A DNA stretch of 12,505 bases from an uncultured Flavobacteriaceae bacterium (GCA_947311815.1 CAMZMA010000253.1:1-12505); one strand, 5' to 3'; shown: positions 1-6,446, numbered from the stretch's first letter. Program-made: numbers and translations. The notes: generated by a model from the sequence alone, not told the origin.

Positions 1-1
1 A

Positions 2-133
2 GGAGAAATTAACGCTTCTTGTGTTGGTTTTACAACTTTTTTAGAATTAAGTGAAGATATTGTTAATGAAGTTTTATCGCTATTAGATGCAGAAGCTGCT
101 GTCAATAATAAATGGGCAGCGTTCCAAAAATAG
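2..133 (+). CDS. 3' end of an unrecognised protein-coding gene
   Basis: An open frame enters from the left edge and ends at TAG (131-133), giving the last 43 residues of a protein that starts GEINASCVGF and ends NKWAAFQK. The tail is acidic and looks helical (LELSEDIVNEVLSLLDAEAA). I do not recognise the family, and too little is present to infer a function. A strong hairpin terminator begins 17 nt after the stop, which supports this being a real gene end and separates it from the lolD unit. Confidence 0.7.
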   Translation, partial: GEINASCVGFTTFLELSEDIVNEVLSLLDAEAAVNNKWAAFQK

Positions 134-150
134 ATGTTAATATATAATAA

Positions 151-180
151 AATGCCAAAGTTAAAACTTTGGCATTTTAT
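151..180 (+). terminator. Rho-independent terminator after the first gene
   Basis: An 11-bp perfect stem (aatgccaaagt at 151-161 with actttggcatt at 166-176) closes a 4-nt loop and is followed by TTTTAT. It lies 17 nt downstream of the stop at 131-133. It is the best-formed terminator in the window. Confidence 0.85.
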
Positions 181-223
181 ACTTTTAACTTTAAATACTT
201 GAATCCAATTGAAAAAGAATATA

Positions 224-264
224 AAATAGATACGAATTTAAAAATGTATCCTATTTCTTTTTTA
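224..264 (+). terminator. Weak hairpin plus T-tract in the lolD leader
   Basis: Segments 224-233 (AAATAG+ATAC) and 246-256 (GTAT, one bulged C, CTATTT) can pair across a 12-nt loop. A CTTTTTTA run follows, about 50 nt upstream of the lolD start. The stem is mostly A-T, so it may be a second weak terminator, an attenuator, or chance in AT-rich DNA. Confidence 0.25.
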
Positions 265-313
265 TTCTGATAAGTCAAGTCTTTTTAATACATTCGCTAC
301 AGGAAATTGAATT

Positions 314-976
314 ATGATTGTAGCAAAAAACATACACAAATATTTTGGCAATGTAGAAGTTTTAAAAGGCGTAAATCTGCACATTAAAAAAGGAGAAATT
401 GTTGCCATTGTTGGTCCTTCGGGAGCAGGAAAAACCACTTTACTACAAATTTTAGGTACTTTAGATAAACCTCAAAAAAATAAAGAGTACGAATTGTATT
501 TAAACGAAATTTCGTTAAAAAACTTATCTGATACTCAGATTTCATCCTTTAGAAACCAACATATCGGTTTTATCTTTCAATTTCATCAATTATTACCAGA
601 ATTTACCGCGTTAGAAAACGTGTGTATTCCTGCATTTATCGCCAAAAAAGATAAAAAAGAAACCGAAAAAAAAGCAACTGAAATTTTAGATTTCTTAGGA
701 TTATCTCACAGATTAGAACACAAACCAGATCAACTTTCTGGTGGAGAGCAGCAACGTGTTGCTGTTGCTAGAGCATTAATTAACAATCCATCAGTTATTT
801 TTGCTGATGAACCTAGCGGAAATTTAGACACTGCATCTGCTAAAAATTTACACGAATTATTCTTTTCTTTGCGAGATAAATTTGGTCAAACATTTGTTTT
901 AGTTACTCATAATGAAGAATTGGCAACTATGGCAGATCGAAAACTTATCATTATTGACGGTGTAATTCAAGCATAA
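314..976 (+). CDS. lolD: LolD-type lipoprotein-release ABC transporter ATPase
   Basis: 220 aa, the usual length for the MacB/LolD branch of ABC ATPases. Visible motifs: Walker A GPSGAGKTT (34-42), Q-loop region with FQFHQLLPEFTALENV (88-103), signature LSGGEQQR (141-148), Walker B VIFADEPSG (161-169, catalytic E166), D-loop NLD (170-172) and switch His199. The FQFH.LLPEFTALENV stretch is typical of LolD, which powers release of lipoproteins from the inner membrane for transport to the outer membrane. No LolC/E permease is adjacent, so the partner must lie elsewhere. The ATG follows an AGGA at 301-304 by 9 nt, a modest ribosome site. The next gene starts 13 nt after the stop and encodes a lipoprotein, so the two are probably co-transcribed. 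A macrolide-export or FtsE-like role is less likely but not excluded by the ATPase alone. Confidence 0.9.
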   Translation: MIVAKNIHKYFGNVEVLKGVNLHIKKGEIVAIVGPSGAGKTTLLQILGTLDKPQKNKEYELYLNEISLKNLSDTQISSFRNQHIGFIFQFHQLLPEFTALENVCIPAFIAKKDKKETEKKATEILDFLGLSHRLEHKPDQLSGGEQQRVAVARALINNPSVIFADEPSGNLDTASAKNLHELFFSLRDKFGQTFVLVTHNEELATMADRKLIIIDGVIQA

Positions 977-989
977 TTCATTTTCATTT

Positions 990-1679
990 ATGAAGTTTTT
1001 AAAAATCATTTTTGTTTTTTTTCTTTCAATATTTATTTTTAGTTGTAGCAAACCTGTAAAAAAAGAAAAGCCAATTCTAAAAAAAACAAGCAAAAAGCAA
1101 CAAAAACCAAAACCCGTCGAAAAAAGTTGGGACAGCTTAAAACACTATAATGTTGATGCTTTTTTTACCGAATACGGAAAGCAAAATAAAGAAACAAAAG
1201 TACTTATTGAAACAGATTTTGGCAAAATTAAAGTTAAGTTGTACAAAAACACACCGATACACAGAGCCAATTTTATTTTTTTAACCAAAATAGGCTATTT
1301 TAACTCTACCGTTTTTTATCGAGTGGCAAAAAACTTTGTCATACAAGGTGGTAATTCTGATAATGTTTTTACGATGAAACAACGTTATAAATACGGGAAT
1401 TATCTTTTAAAACCCGAGTTTAGACGCAACAGAAAACACAAATACGGTGCTTTAGCCGCCGCAAGAGAATGGGAAAATAACCCGAATAAATTATCGAGTC
1501 CGTTTGAATTTTATATTGTTCAAAAAAGAAGTGGCGCTCATCATTTAGACAATGAACATACGGTTTTTGGCGAAGTATATGCTGGTTTTTCTACCATGGA
1601 TAAAATAGCCAATGTAAAAGTTGGTCCAGAAGAATGGCCTACTGTAGATATAAAAATGAAAGTTTCAATTATTGATTAG
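990..1679 (+). CDS. Cyclophilin-type peptidyl-prolyl isomerase lipoprotein
   Basis: 229 aa. Residues 1-19 form a lipoprotein signal (MKFLKIIFVFFLSIFIFSC) with lipobox IFSC and acylated Cys19. A Lys-rich linker (21-45) follows, then a cyclophilin domain from about 72 to 227. Cyclophilin landmarks are FYRV (109-112; catalytic Arg111), the F..Q pair in NFVIQGG (Phe116, Gln119), PFEFYIV (171-177) and HTVFGEV (190-196). The family catalyses cis-trans isomerisation of Xaa-Pro bonds, so this is probably an envelope folding catalyst. No acidic residues directly follow Cys19, so the surface-export signal known from Capnocytophaga and Flavobacterium lipoproteins seems absent and a periplasm-facing anchor is likely (inference). 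It lies 13 nt after lolD. Its stop codon is inside the heptad array at 1674-1771. Confidence 0.9.
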   Translation: MKFLKIIFVFFLSIFIFSCSKPVKKEKPILKKTSKKQQKPKPVEKSWDSLKHYNVDAFFTEYGKQNKETKVLIETDFGKIKVKLYKNTPIHRANFIFLTKIGYFNSTVFYRVAKNFVIQGGNSDNVFTMKQRYKYGNYLLKPEFRRNRKHKYGALAAAREWENNPNKLSSPFEFYIVQKRSGAHHLDNEHTVFGEVYAGFSTMDKIANVKVGPEEWPTVDIKMKVSIID

Positions 1680-1771
1680 GAGTTAGGGATTAGTAGCTAG
1701 TGGTTAGTAGCTAGTGGTTAGTGATTAGGAACGAGTAACAACTGACAACCAACAACTGACAACCAACAACT
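1674..1771. repeat. 14-unit heptanucleotide array spanning two convergent stop codons
   Basis: Read from 1674 on the plus strand, the sequence divides into fourteen 7-mers without an indel. The first eight mostly fit NNNTAGN (GATTAGG, AGTTAGG, GATTAGT, AGCTAGT, GGTTAGT, AGCTAGT, GGTTAGT, GATTAGG). AACGAGT follows, then alternating AACAACT and GACAACC. The PPIase stop (1677-1679) lies in the first unit, and the stop of the convergent minus-strand gene (1770-1772) in the last. The array therefore forms the whole 3' junction. No ordinary terminator is visible here. The GGTTAGT and AACAACT halves are only loosely complementary. Confidence 0.85.
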
Positions 1772-2855
1772 AATACCCCACTTCAAACAGTATAAACTGA
1801 TTAATTTGTGTATCGTATTTATTAAAATTATCATCAGAAATAATGATAATTGATTGTTTTCCGTTAGATAGCTTAGGCCCAAAAGTAATGCCTTCAATAT
1901 TATCGATGATTTTATCGGTTAAATTCTCTTGAATATCAGCTAAATTTAAAATTAATTCTTTTTTTACAGGTGTGTATTTTGTGTCTTTTAAAGAATTGAT
2001 ATTTAAAACATTTGTAGTTTCATCATCAATAACAACATTAAAAATACGAATGATATTTCCGTAACTTCCGTAGCCACTTAAATAGGTTCTTTCAATCACA
2101 AAAAAATGATTTTTTTCATATTCTAAAAGAGCTGTTACACCGTTTACATTAAACTTCTCTTTTGGTTTTTTAGTAATATTTTCTAGTTGATATGCAAATT
2201 GTTTGGTCGCTTTTCCGCTTTGTTTATCATAATAGGTAATTCGTATTGGCGAGTTGGTTTTCTTAAAAGTTGCTTCTACTCCATCAATTTGTAACGGCGC
2301 TTCCATAGCTACCCAAAAGCCTTTTTGATCTACACTTTTAGAAGAACCTTCAAAAGTAGCATTGTGCACAGGTTTTGCGTCACTTTTTGCATAAAACATT
2401 GACGGAACTTCATATTTTCGTTTTAAATTTCCTTTAATATCCGTAGAAAAAACCAACGGATTTTTTTTGTACCTAATACTTCCTTCGCTAATAAAATTGA
2501 TTTCGTTGGTTTGTTCATCAACAAAAATAGACTCTAAATCTAAAGCATTTTCTGTATAAAAAGTTTGAGTAGTATCGTTTAAAAAAACAACATCTGTAAA
2601 TTTAATTGCAGAAATAGTGTCTTGATTAATACTGATATTTGCTGTTAAAAACCGTGGATTTTTAGAGTCATCTACCACCATATAAAATTGCCCGTTTGCA
2701 TAATCTATACCCGATAAACCACCGATAAATGAGTTTTTAATGGTTGTTTTTGTGGGTACAACATACTCATCTAAAAACGTAAGCGTTGGTTTGTTTTTTT
2801 TAGAAGCACAACTTGAAATAAAAAGGAAAAATAATAGAGAGTAAATAGGTTTCAT
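1770..2855 (-). CDS. Esterase-like activity of phytase family lipoprotein
   Basis: 361 aa. Residues 1-16 are a lipoprotein signal (MKPIYSLLFFLFISSC, Cys16). The rest looks like a single beta-propeller-type domain of the phytase-like family (Pfam PF13449). Family-like blocks are GGLSGI followed by D51 (45-51), DLESI (106-110), SEGS (123-126), ATFEGSS (166-172), NGVTALLEY (238-246), NIEGITFGP (319-327) and SDDNF (340-344). The repeated Glu/Asp positions fit a calcium-dependent phosphoesterase fold, but the real substrate is unknown and phytate should not be assumed. Basic residues (SKKNK), not acidic ones, follow Cys16, suggesting a periplasm-facing lipoprotein. A TATTTTTG promoter box lies 16 nt before the ATG, so it probably has its own promoter despite yhhN upstream on the same strand. 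Confidence 0.82.
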   Translation of the reverse strand: MKPIYSLLFFLFISSCASKKNKPTLTFLDEYVVPTKTTIKNSFIGGLSGIDYANGQFYMVVDDSKNPRFLTANISINQDTISAIKFTDVVFLNDTTQTFYTENALDLESIFVDEQTNEINFISEGSIRYKKNPLVFSTDIKGNLKRKYEVPSMFYAKSDAKPVHNATFEGSSKSVDQKGFWVAMEAPLQIDGVEATFKKTNSPIRITYYDKQSGKATKQFAYQLENITKKPKEKFNVNGVTALLEYEKNHFFVIERTYLSGYGSYGNIIRIFNVVIDDETTNVLNINSLKDTKYTPVKKELILNLADIQENLTDKIIDNIEGITFGPKLSNGKQSIIIISDDNFNKYDTQINQFILFEVGY

Positions 2856-2870
2856 ATAAAATATTTAGTA

Positions 2871-2878
2871 CAAAAATA
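2871..2878 (-). promoter_or_regulatory. Bacteroidota -7 box for the phytase-like gene
   Basis: The minus strand reads TATTTTTG, an exact TAnnTTTG match ending 16 nt before the start codon at 2855. It implies a short leader of roughly 10-12 nt. A possible -33 TTG (2902-2904) lies 23 nt upstream, a wide spacing. Confidence 0.55.
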
Positions 2879-2925
2879 TCATTTTAAAATATCATTTTAG
2901 GCAATTCACTTTTATTTTTCACATA

Positions 2926-2943
2926 AAAAAGTGACCACTTTTT
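2926..2943 (-). terminator. Terminator after the YhhN-like gene
   Basis: A perfect 8-bp inverted repeat (aaaaagtg at 2926-2933 and cacttttt at 2936-2943) lies directly after the minus-strand stop at 2945-2947. The stem has A-tracts on one side and T-tracts on the other, so it could work in both directions. The stem is short and its direct spacer only 2 nt (4 nt if the innermost pair opens). Confidence 0.6.
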
Positions 2944-2944
2944 A

Positions 2945-3604
2945 TTAATTATCATTTCTAACAATCATAGATTTACAAATTAAATATTGAGCCACTACGT
3001 AAGTAATCATGATTGAAATTCCGTAGATTTCTTTGGCTTGATAAAACTTGTTTATTGCCAACAAACTATCGGATAAAATAAAGAGTATCGCTCCTAAAAA
3101 CAACCATAAATTGGCGGTCGATTTTTCTGACACATAATTTAATAAAGTAACCGCTCCGAAAGAAGAAATAGTAAGTCCGTAGAAAATAACGGGGATTTTC
3201 ATAGCTCCTAAATGAGCAAAAATCAAAGTTAGTAAAGCAAAAAAGAAAATAACAAAAGGAAAACTTGTAACTGCTATTTTTTTGATAGATACTTTCTCTA
3301 AATAACCTGCCGAAATTTTTATGTATAAAATATGCGCAAACAAAAATGAAGCTAAACCGTGCACAAAATACTGAGTGTTAAAAAGCAATAAAACATCGCC
3401 CCAAAAAGAAAAAAAAAGTGCAGAAACGTACCAAAAATTCGGTTTATTCACAGCCACTAAATAAATTGCAGCCAAGGTTGTCATTAACAAAGGCTTGAAC
3501 AACATAATGGCTTCTTTGTTTTTGGTTTGTACTGCCCAAATATCCACTATAAAAACGACTAAAAATAAAATGGATGTTGTGATTATTTTGGTATGTTTGG
3601 TCAT
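2945..3604 (-). CDS. YhhN/TMEM86-family membrane protein (lysoplasmalogenase-like)
   Basis: 219 aa, hydrophobic throughout, with about eight predicted membrane segments. Family marks: FKPLL (36-40), SFWGDVLLLF (66-75, Asp70), GAILFILSDSLLA (171-183, Asp179) and TYVVAQYLI (201-209). The spaced Asp residues in membrane helices and the late YxxAQYLI motif match Pfam PF07947, whose characterised members hydrolyse the vinyl-ether bond of lysoplasmalogens. Whether the flavobacterial members use that substrate is not known to me, so the reaction is inferred from the family. It lies downstream of ligA on the same strand, separated by 164 nt that hold a heptad array and a GCAATGAC element. I see no clear TAnnTTTG box before its start. 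A terminator follows its stop. Confidence 0.85.
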   Translation of the reverse strand: MTKHTKIITTSILFLVVFIVDIWAVQTKNKEAIMLFKPLLMTTLAAIYLVAVNKPNFWYVSALFFSFWGDVLLLFNTQYFVHGLASFLFAHILYIKISAGYLEKVSIKKIAVTSFPFVIFFFALLTLIFAHLGAMKIPVIFYGLTISSFGAVTLLNYVSEKSTANLWLFLGAILFILSDSLLAINKFYQAKEIYGISIMITYVVAQYLICKSMIVRNDN

Positions 3605-3627
3605 GGTTTTGGTATTTTTTTGATAGT

Positions 3628-3667
3628 GAGATTGCCACGATGTTCGTTCCTCACACCTCGCAATGAC
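3628..3667 (-). repeat. Dispersed intergenic element, GTCATTGCGAGG type
   Basis: Read on the minus strand, the sequence runs GTCATTGCGAGGTGTGAGGA and continues to GGCAATCTC; the ends ATTGC (3631-3635) and GCAAT (3660-3664) are complementary. I recognise the general form GTCATTGCGA...GCAATC as a short intergenic element often seen downstream of genes in Bacteroidota and some other bacteria. That is recall, not a search. A second copy in the same orientation is at 6418-6446. It sits between ligA's heptad array and the yhhN start. Confidence 0.6.
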
Positions 3668-3672
3668 AAGTT

Positions 3673-3770
3673 ACTCTTCATTTTTAACTGTTCATTTTTC
3701 ACTTTTCACTATTCACTTTTCACTATTCACTTTTCACTATTCACTTTTCATTTATCGCTTTTCATTTATC
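3673..3770 (-). repeat. 14-unit heptanucleotide array at the ligA stop codon
   Basis: From 3770 downward on the minus strand the sequence divides into fourteen 7-mers: GATAAAT, GAAAAGC, GATAAAT, GAAAAGT, three rounds of GAATAGT+GAAAAGT, then GAAAAAT, GAACAGT, TAAAAAT, GAAGAGT. On the plus strand the core shows as three exact 14-mers (cacttttcactatt at 3700-3741). The array overlaps the ligA TGA (3771-3769). It has the same 98-bp length and 7-bp period as the array at 1674-1771, but unrelated unit sequence. Confidence 0.85.
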
Positions 3771-5766
3771 ACGAAATCATATCTATAAAATCTTGCTCAG
3801 AAATAATAGGTATTCCTAAAGTTTCAGCTTTTGCTAATTTACTCGATCCCATATTATCTCCTGCCACAATATAACTTGTTTTTTTAGAAATTGAGCTACT
3901 TACTTTTCCGCCGTTATCTTCAATCGCTTTTTTGAGTTCATTTCTGGTCATTTGATGAAAAACACCCGAAACGACAAAAATAGTTCCTGCCAAGGTATCG
4001 GTTTGATTTTCTAAACTTTCTGCGGATACTTTAAGCTGAACGCCATGAGTTTTTAATCGATTAATGAGTTGCATATTGCCTAAATCGTTCGAAAAATCGA
4101 TGATACTTTGTGCAATTCTGTCGCCAATTTCATCAACAGCAATGAGTTCATCAAAAGTAGCAGTCATAAGTGCCTCCATACTTTTAAAGTGTTTTGCTAA
4201 TTTTTTGGCAACGGTTTCTCCTACAAACCGAATTCCTAGAGCAAACAATACTTTTTCAAACGGAATTTCCTTTGATTTTTCAATTCCTGCCACTATATTT
4301 TCTGCTGATTTTTCTGCCATTCGTTCTAACGGAATGATTTGTTCTACACGTAAATCATACAAATCGGCATAATTTTGTATCAATCCTTCTTTTCGTAATA
4401 AATCTACGGTTTCTCCACCTAACCCATCAATATCCATCGCTTTTCTGCTGATAAAATGCTGAATTCTACCCGTAATTTGTGGTGCACAACCAAACTCATT
4501 GGGGCAATAATGTTTTGCGTCTCCTTCGGTTCTTATCAATTCCGTTTTACATTCAGGGCAATGTGTAGCGTATTGTGTAGGCACAGAATTTGTTGGACGT
4601 TTTGTGAAATCTACCGCAATAATTTTAGGAATAATCTCGCCTCCTTTTTCTACAAAAACGGTGTCTTTTTCTCTAATATCTAACTTTGCAATTTGGTCTG
4701 CATTGTGTAAAGATGCTCGTTTTACCACCGTTCCTGCCAATTGTACTGGATCTAAATTAGCAACAGGTGTTATAGCGCCTGTACGCCCAACTTGATAGGT
4801 GATTTCATTTAAAATGGTAGATACTTGTTCGGCTTTAAATTTGTACGCAATTGCCCAACGAGGATATTTTGAGGTATACCCCAATTCTTCTTGTTGCTGT
4901 AAATTATTTACTTTTATCACAACTCCATCAGTTTCATAAGGTAAATCGTGGCGTTTTGTATCCCACTTGTTGATGAAATTAAAAACTTTATCAATCGTTT
5001 TTACTAAACTTATGGTTTTTGGCACTTTAAACCCTACTTTTCTGGCATTTTCTAAACTCTCAAAATGTGTTTTGTATTTGCGTTCATCGGTAACAACTTG
5101 GTACAACAAACAATCTAACGGACGTTTTGCAACCTCTGTACTGTCTTGTAATTTTAAACTTCCGCTTGCGGTATTTCGTGGATTTCTGTAAGGTTCTTCA
5201 TCATTTGAAATCCGTTCTTCGTTCATTTTTCGGAATCCGTCGAGTGGTAAAATAATTTCTCCTCGCATTTCAAAATCCTGCACAAAATCATCAGAAATTA
5301 ATAACGGAATGGATTTAATGGTTCTAATATTGGCAGAAACATCATCGCCTTGAAATCCGTCGCCACGAGTTACAGCGTTTACAAATTGCCCTTTTTTATA
5401 AGTTAAGTTGATGGATGCTCCGTCAAATTTTAACTCGCACGTATATTCAATATCCTCAGACCCCAACATTTTTTGGATGCGTTTTTCCCAATCTTGCAAA
5501 TCTTCTTTAGAATACGAGTTGTCTAAAGAATACATGCGGTTTTTATGCGTTACGGTGTCAAAATTTTTGGTGATGCTACCTCCAACACGTTGTGTGGGCG
5601 AATTGGCATCAAAAAACTGCGGATGTTGTTCTTCTAATTCTTGTAATTCTTTGAGTTTTTGATCGAACTCAAGATCAGAAATCGTAGCATTGTCTAATAC
5701 GTAATAGTTGTAATTGTGTTTGTTTAACTCTACTCTGAGCGATTGTATTTTTTGTTGGATGGTCAT
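3769..5766 (-). CDS. ligA: NAD-dependent DNA ligase LigA
   Basis: 665 aa, a full-length bacterial LigA that seals nicks in replication and repair using NAD+. Domain order: Ia (about 1-70, including HNYNYYVLDN for NMN binding), nucleotidyltransferase with the AMP-accepting Lys113 in ELKFDG (111-116), the DGVVIKVN motif (280-287), OB fold (about 315-400), a four-Cys zinc finger (Cys403, 406, 421, 427), helix-hairpin-helix repeats (about 440-580) and a C-terminal BRCT domain (about 590-665, with GGKVSSSISKKTSYIVAG). All key residues are present and there is no frameshift. The ATG at 5766 gives the expected N-terminus; no Shine-Dalgarno is seen. It diverges from the VF530-like gene across 106 bp, and its stop codon is embedded in a heptad array. 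Confidence 0.97.
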   Translation of the reverse strand: MTIQQKIQSLRVELNKHNYNYYVLDNATISDLEFDQKLKELQELEEQHPQFFDANSPTQRVGGSITKNFDTVTHKNRMYSLDNSYSKEDLQDWEKRIQKMLGSEDIEYTCELKFDGASINLTYKKGQFVNAVTRGDGFQGDDVSANIRTIKSIPLLISDDFVQDFEMRGEIILPLDGFRKMNEERISNDEEPYRNPRNTASGSLKLQDSTEVAKRPLDCLLYQVVTDERKYKTHFESLENARKVGFKVPKTISLVKTIDKVFNFINKWDTKRHDLPYETDGVVIKVNNLQQQEELGYTSKYPRWAIAYKFKAEQVSTILNEITYQVGRTGAITPVANLDPVQLAGTVVKRASLHNADQIAKLDIREKDTVFVEKGGEIIPKIIAVDFTKRPTNSVPTQYATHCPECKTELIRTEGDAKHYCPNEFGCAPQITGRIQHFISRKAMDIDGLGGETVDLLRKEGLIQNYADLYDLRVEQIIPLERMAEKSAENIVAGIEKSKEIPFEKVLFALGIRFVGETVAKKLAKHFKSMEALMTATFDELIAVDEIGDRIAQSIIDFSNDLGNMQLINRLKTHGVQLKVSAESLENQTDTLAGTIFVVSGVFHQMTRNELKKAIEDNGGKVSSSISKKTSYIVAGDNMGSSKLAKAETLGIPIISEQDFIDMIS

Positions 5767-5789
5767 TTGGGTTGTTTCATTTCTACGTG

Positions 5790-5797
5790 TAAAAATA
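5790..5797 (-). promoter_or_regulatory. Possible -7 box for ligA
   Basis: The minus strand reads TATTTTTA, one mismatch from TAnnTTTG, 23 nt before the ligA start codon. No good -33 element is visible. Confidence 0.3.
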
Positions 5798-5861
5798 CAT
5801 TTTCTAATGTAAAAATTAAAAGAATCTGCCTTTAAAATCTGTCGGTTTTAGAACAATCAAC

Positions 5862-5869
5862 TATATTTG
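5862..5869 (+). promoter_or_regulatory. -7 box abutting the VF530-like start codon
   Basis: TATATTTG is an exact TAnnTTTG match. Its final G is only 3 nt before the ATG at 5873, so transcription would start at or very near the start codon. It also argues against the in-frame TTG at 5867, which lies inside the box. No TTTG-like -33 element is seen at the usual spacing. Confidence 0.5.
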
Positions 5870-5872
5870 TGT

Positions 5873-6091
5873 ATGAGTTTAGAACAACCGAACAGTCCGT
5901 TACACGGTATAAAATTAGCTGATATTTTAACATCTTTGATAGCAAGCCACGGATGGAAAGAATTAGGCAAACACATTAACATTAACTGCTTTAACAACAA
6001 TCCTTCTATAAAATCTTGCTTAAAATTTTTACGAAGAACGCCTTGGGCAAGAGAAAAAGTTGAGCAATTGTATTTAAAAGGTATTAAGTAG
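5873..6091 (+). CDS. VF530 family (DUF2132) small DNA-binding protein
   Basis: 72 aa. The sequence matches the conserved VF530 pattern: NSPLHG (7-12), LADILTSL (15-22), HGWKELGKHININCF (26-40), NPSIKSCLKFLRRTPWAREKVEQLYL (43-68). The almost invariant block is LKFLR.TPWAREKVE. The family (Pfam PF09905) is a compact helical protein with reported DNA-binding behaviour; its cellular role is unclear. I chose the ATG at 5873 over the in-frame TTG 6 nt earlier, because that TTG is inside the promoter box and the family starts close to this Met. It diverges from ligA and converges with the GAPDH gene across a 359-bp gap. Confidence 0.88.
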   Translation: MSLEQPNSPLHGIKLADILTSLIASHGWKELGKHININCFNNNPSIKSCLKFLRRTPWAREKVEQLYLKGIK

Positions 6092-6124
6092 TTAATTAGG
6101 GGCACTAGATAAAAGACATAAGAC
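6090..6124 (+). repeat. Possible short heptad array after the VF530-like gene
   Basis: Directly after the first base of the stop codon the sequence divides as AGTTAAT, TAGGGGC, ACTAGAT, AAAAGAC, ATAAGAC. The last three units resemble each other and the period is again 7. It is much weaker than the arrays at 1674 and 3673 and could be coincidence. Confidence 0.3.
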
Positions 6125-6251
6125 CGTTTCACTGTAAGATAAAAACTTGGTTGACACCCTGAAAAAATTTCAAAATCATTTCGTTAAAAAATTGTTCTCG
6201 ATTTAAGTACATGACAAAAATCAACAATCTTTTAGAGTTACTTTATTTCGG

Positions 6252-6302
6252 AGACCTGACAGGTTTCCTCCCCACGGCGGATAAATAAAACCTGTCAGGT
6301 CT
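6252..6302. repeat. Perfect 15-bp inverted repeat with ACCTGACAGGT core
   Basis: AGACCTGACAGGTTT (6252-6266) is exactly complementary to AAACCTGTCAGGTCT (6288-6302) across a 21-nt spacer that contains the GC-rich CCTCCCCACGGCGG. Each arm is itself nearly palindromic (ACCTGACAGGT). No T-tract follows on either strand, so it is not a standard terminator. I recall similar ACCTGACAGGT hairpins scattered between genes in Bacteroidota; this was not searched. Confidence 0.8.
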
Positions 6303-6417
6303 AAAAAAACACTGCTTTATATCAATTTACAAAAATTAAAACATTTATTTATTATCGACTATTATTCTCGATACAAAGTTTTTATTAAAATTTTAATCGA
6401 ACTGACATTCGTATTAG

Positions 6418-6446
6418 AGAGATTACTTCACTTCGTTCGCAATGAC
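6418..6446 (-). repeat. Second GTCATTGCGA-type dispersed element, after the GAPDH stop
   Basis: The minus strand reads GTCATTGCGAACGAAGTGAA and then GTAATCTC, beginning 5 nt after the GAPDH stop codon at 6451-6453. It shares GTCATTGCGA and the terminal RCAATCTC-like end with the copy at 3628-3667 and has the same orientation relative to the upstream gene. Confidence 0.6.

Noticed and set aside
3673..3770. CRISPR array
   Set aside because: The units are contiguous 7-mers (14-mers when paired) without unique spacers, and there are no cas genes. It is a simple tandem array.
3444..3874. Small open frames over the yhhN start and the heptad array
   Set aside because: They are low-complexity translations of repeats (Phe/Ser/Thr/His-rich) or shadows of the YhhN-like gene.
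4064..5662. Open frames antisense to ligA
   Set aside because: LigA is intact over this span with all domains. The antisense frames have no motifs or start signals.
5857..6132. 91-aa open frame antisense to the VF530-like gene
   Set aside because: It lies opposite a recognisable conserved gene and resembles no protein family I know.
6140..6170. Insertion-sequence terminal repeat (TTGGTTGACACCCTG)
   Set aside because: It looked terminus-like, but there is no matching inverted end, no transposase remnant and no target duplication.
6211..6288. A 25-codon ATG frame (MTKINNLLELLYFGDLTGFL...) in the gene-free gap
   Set aside because: It ends inside the inverted-repeat element, has no promoter box or ribosome site, and its length is expected by chance.
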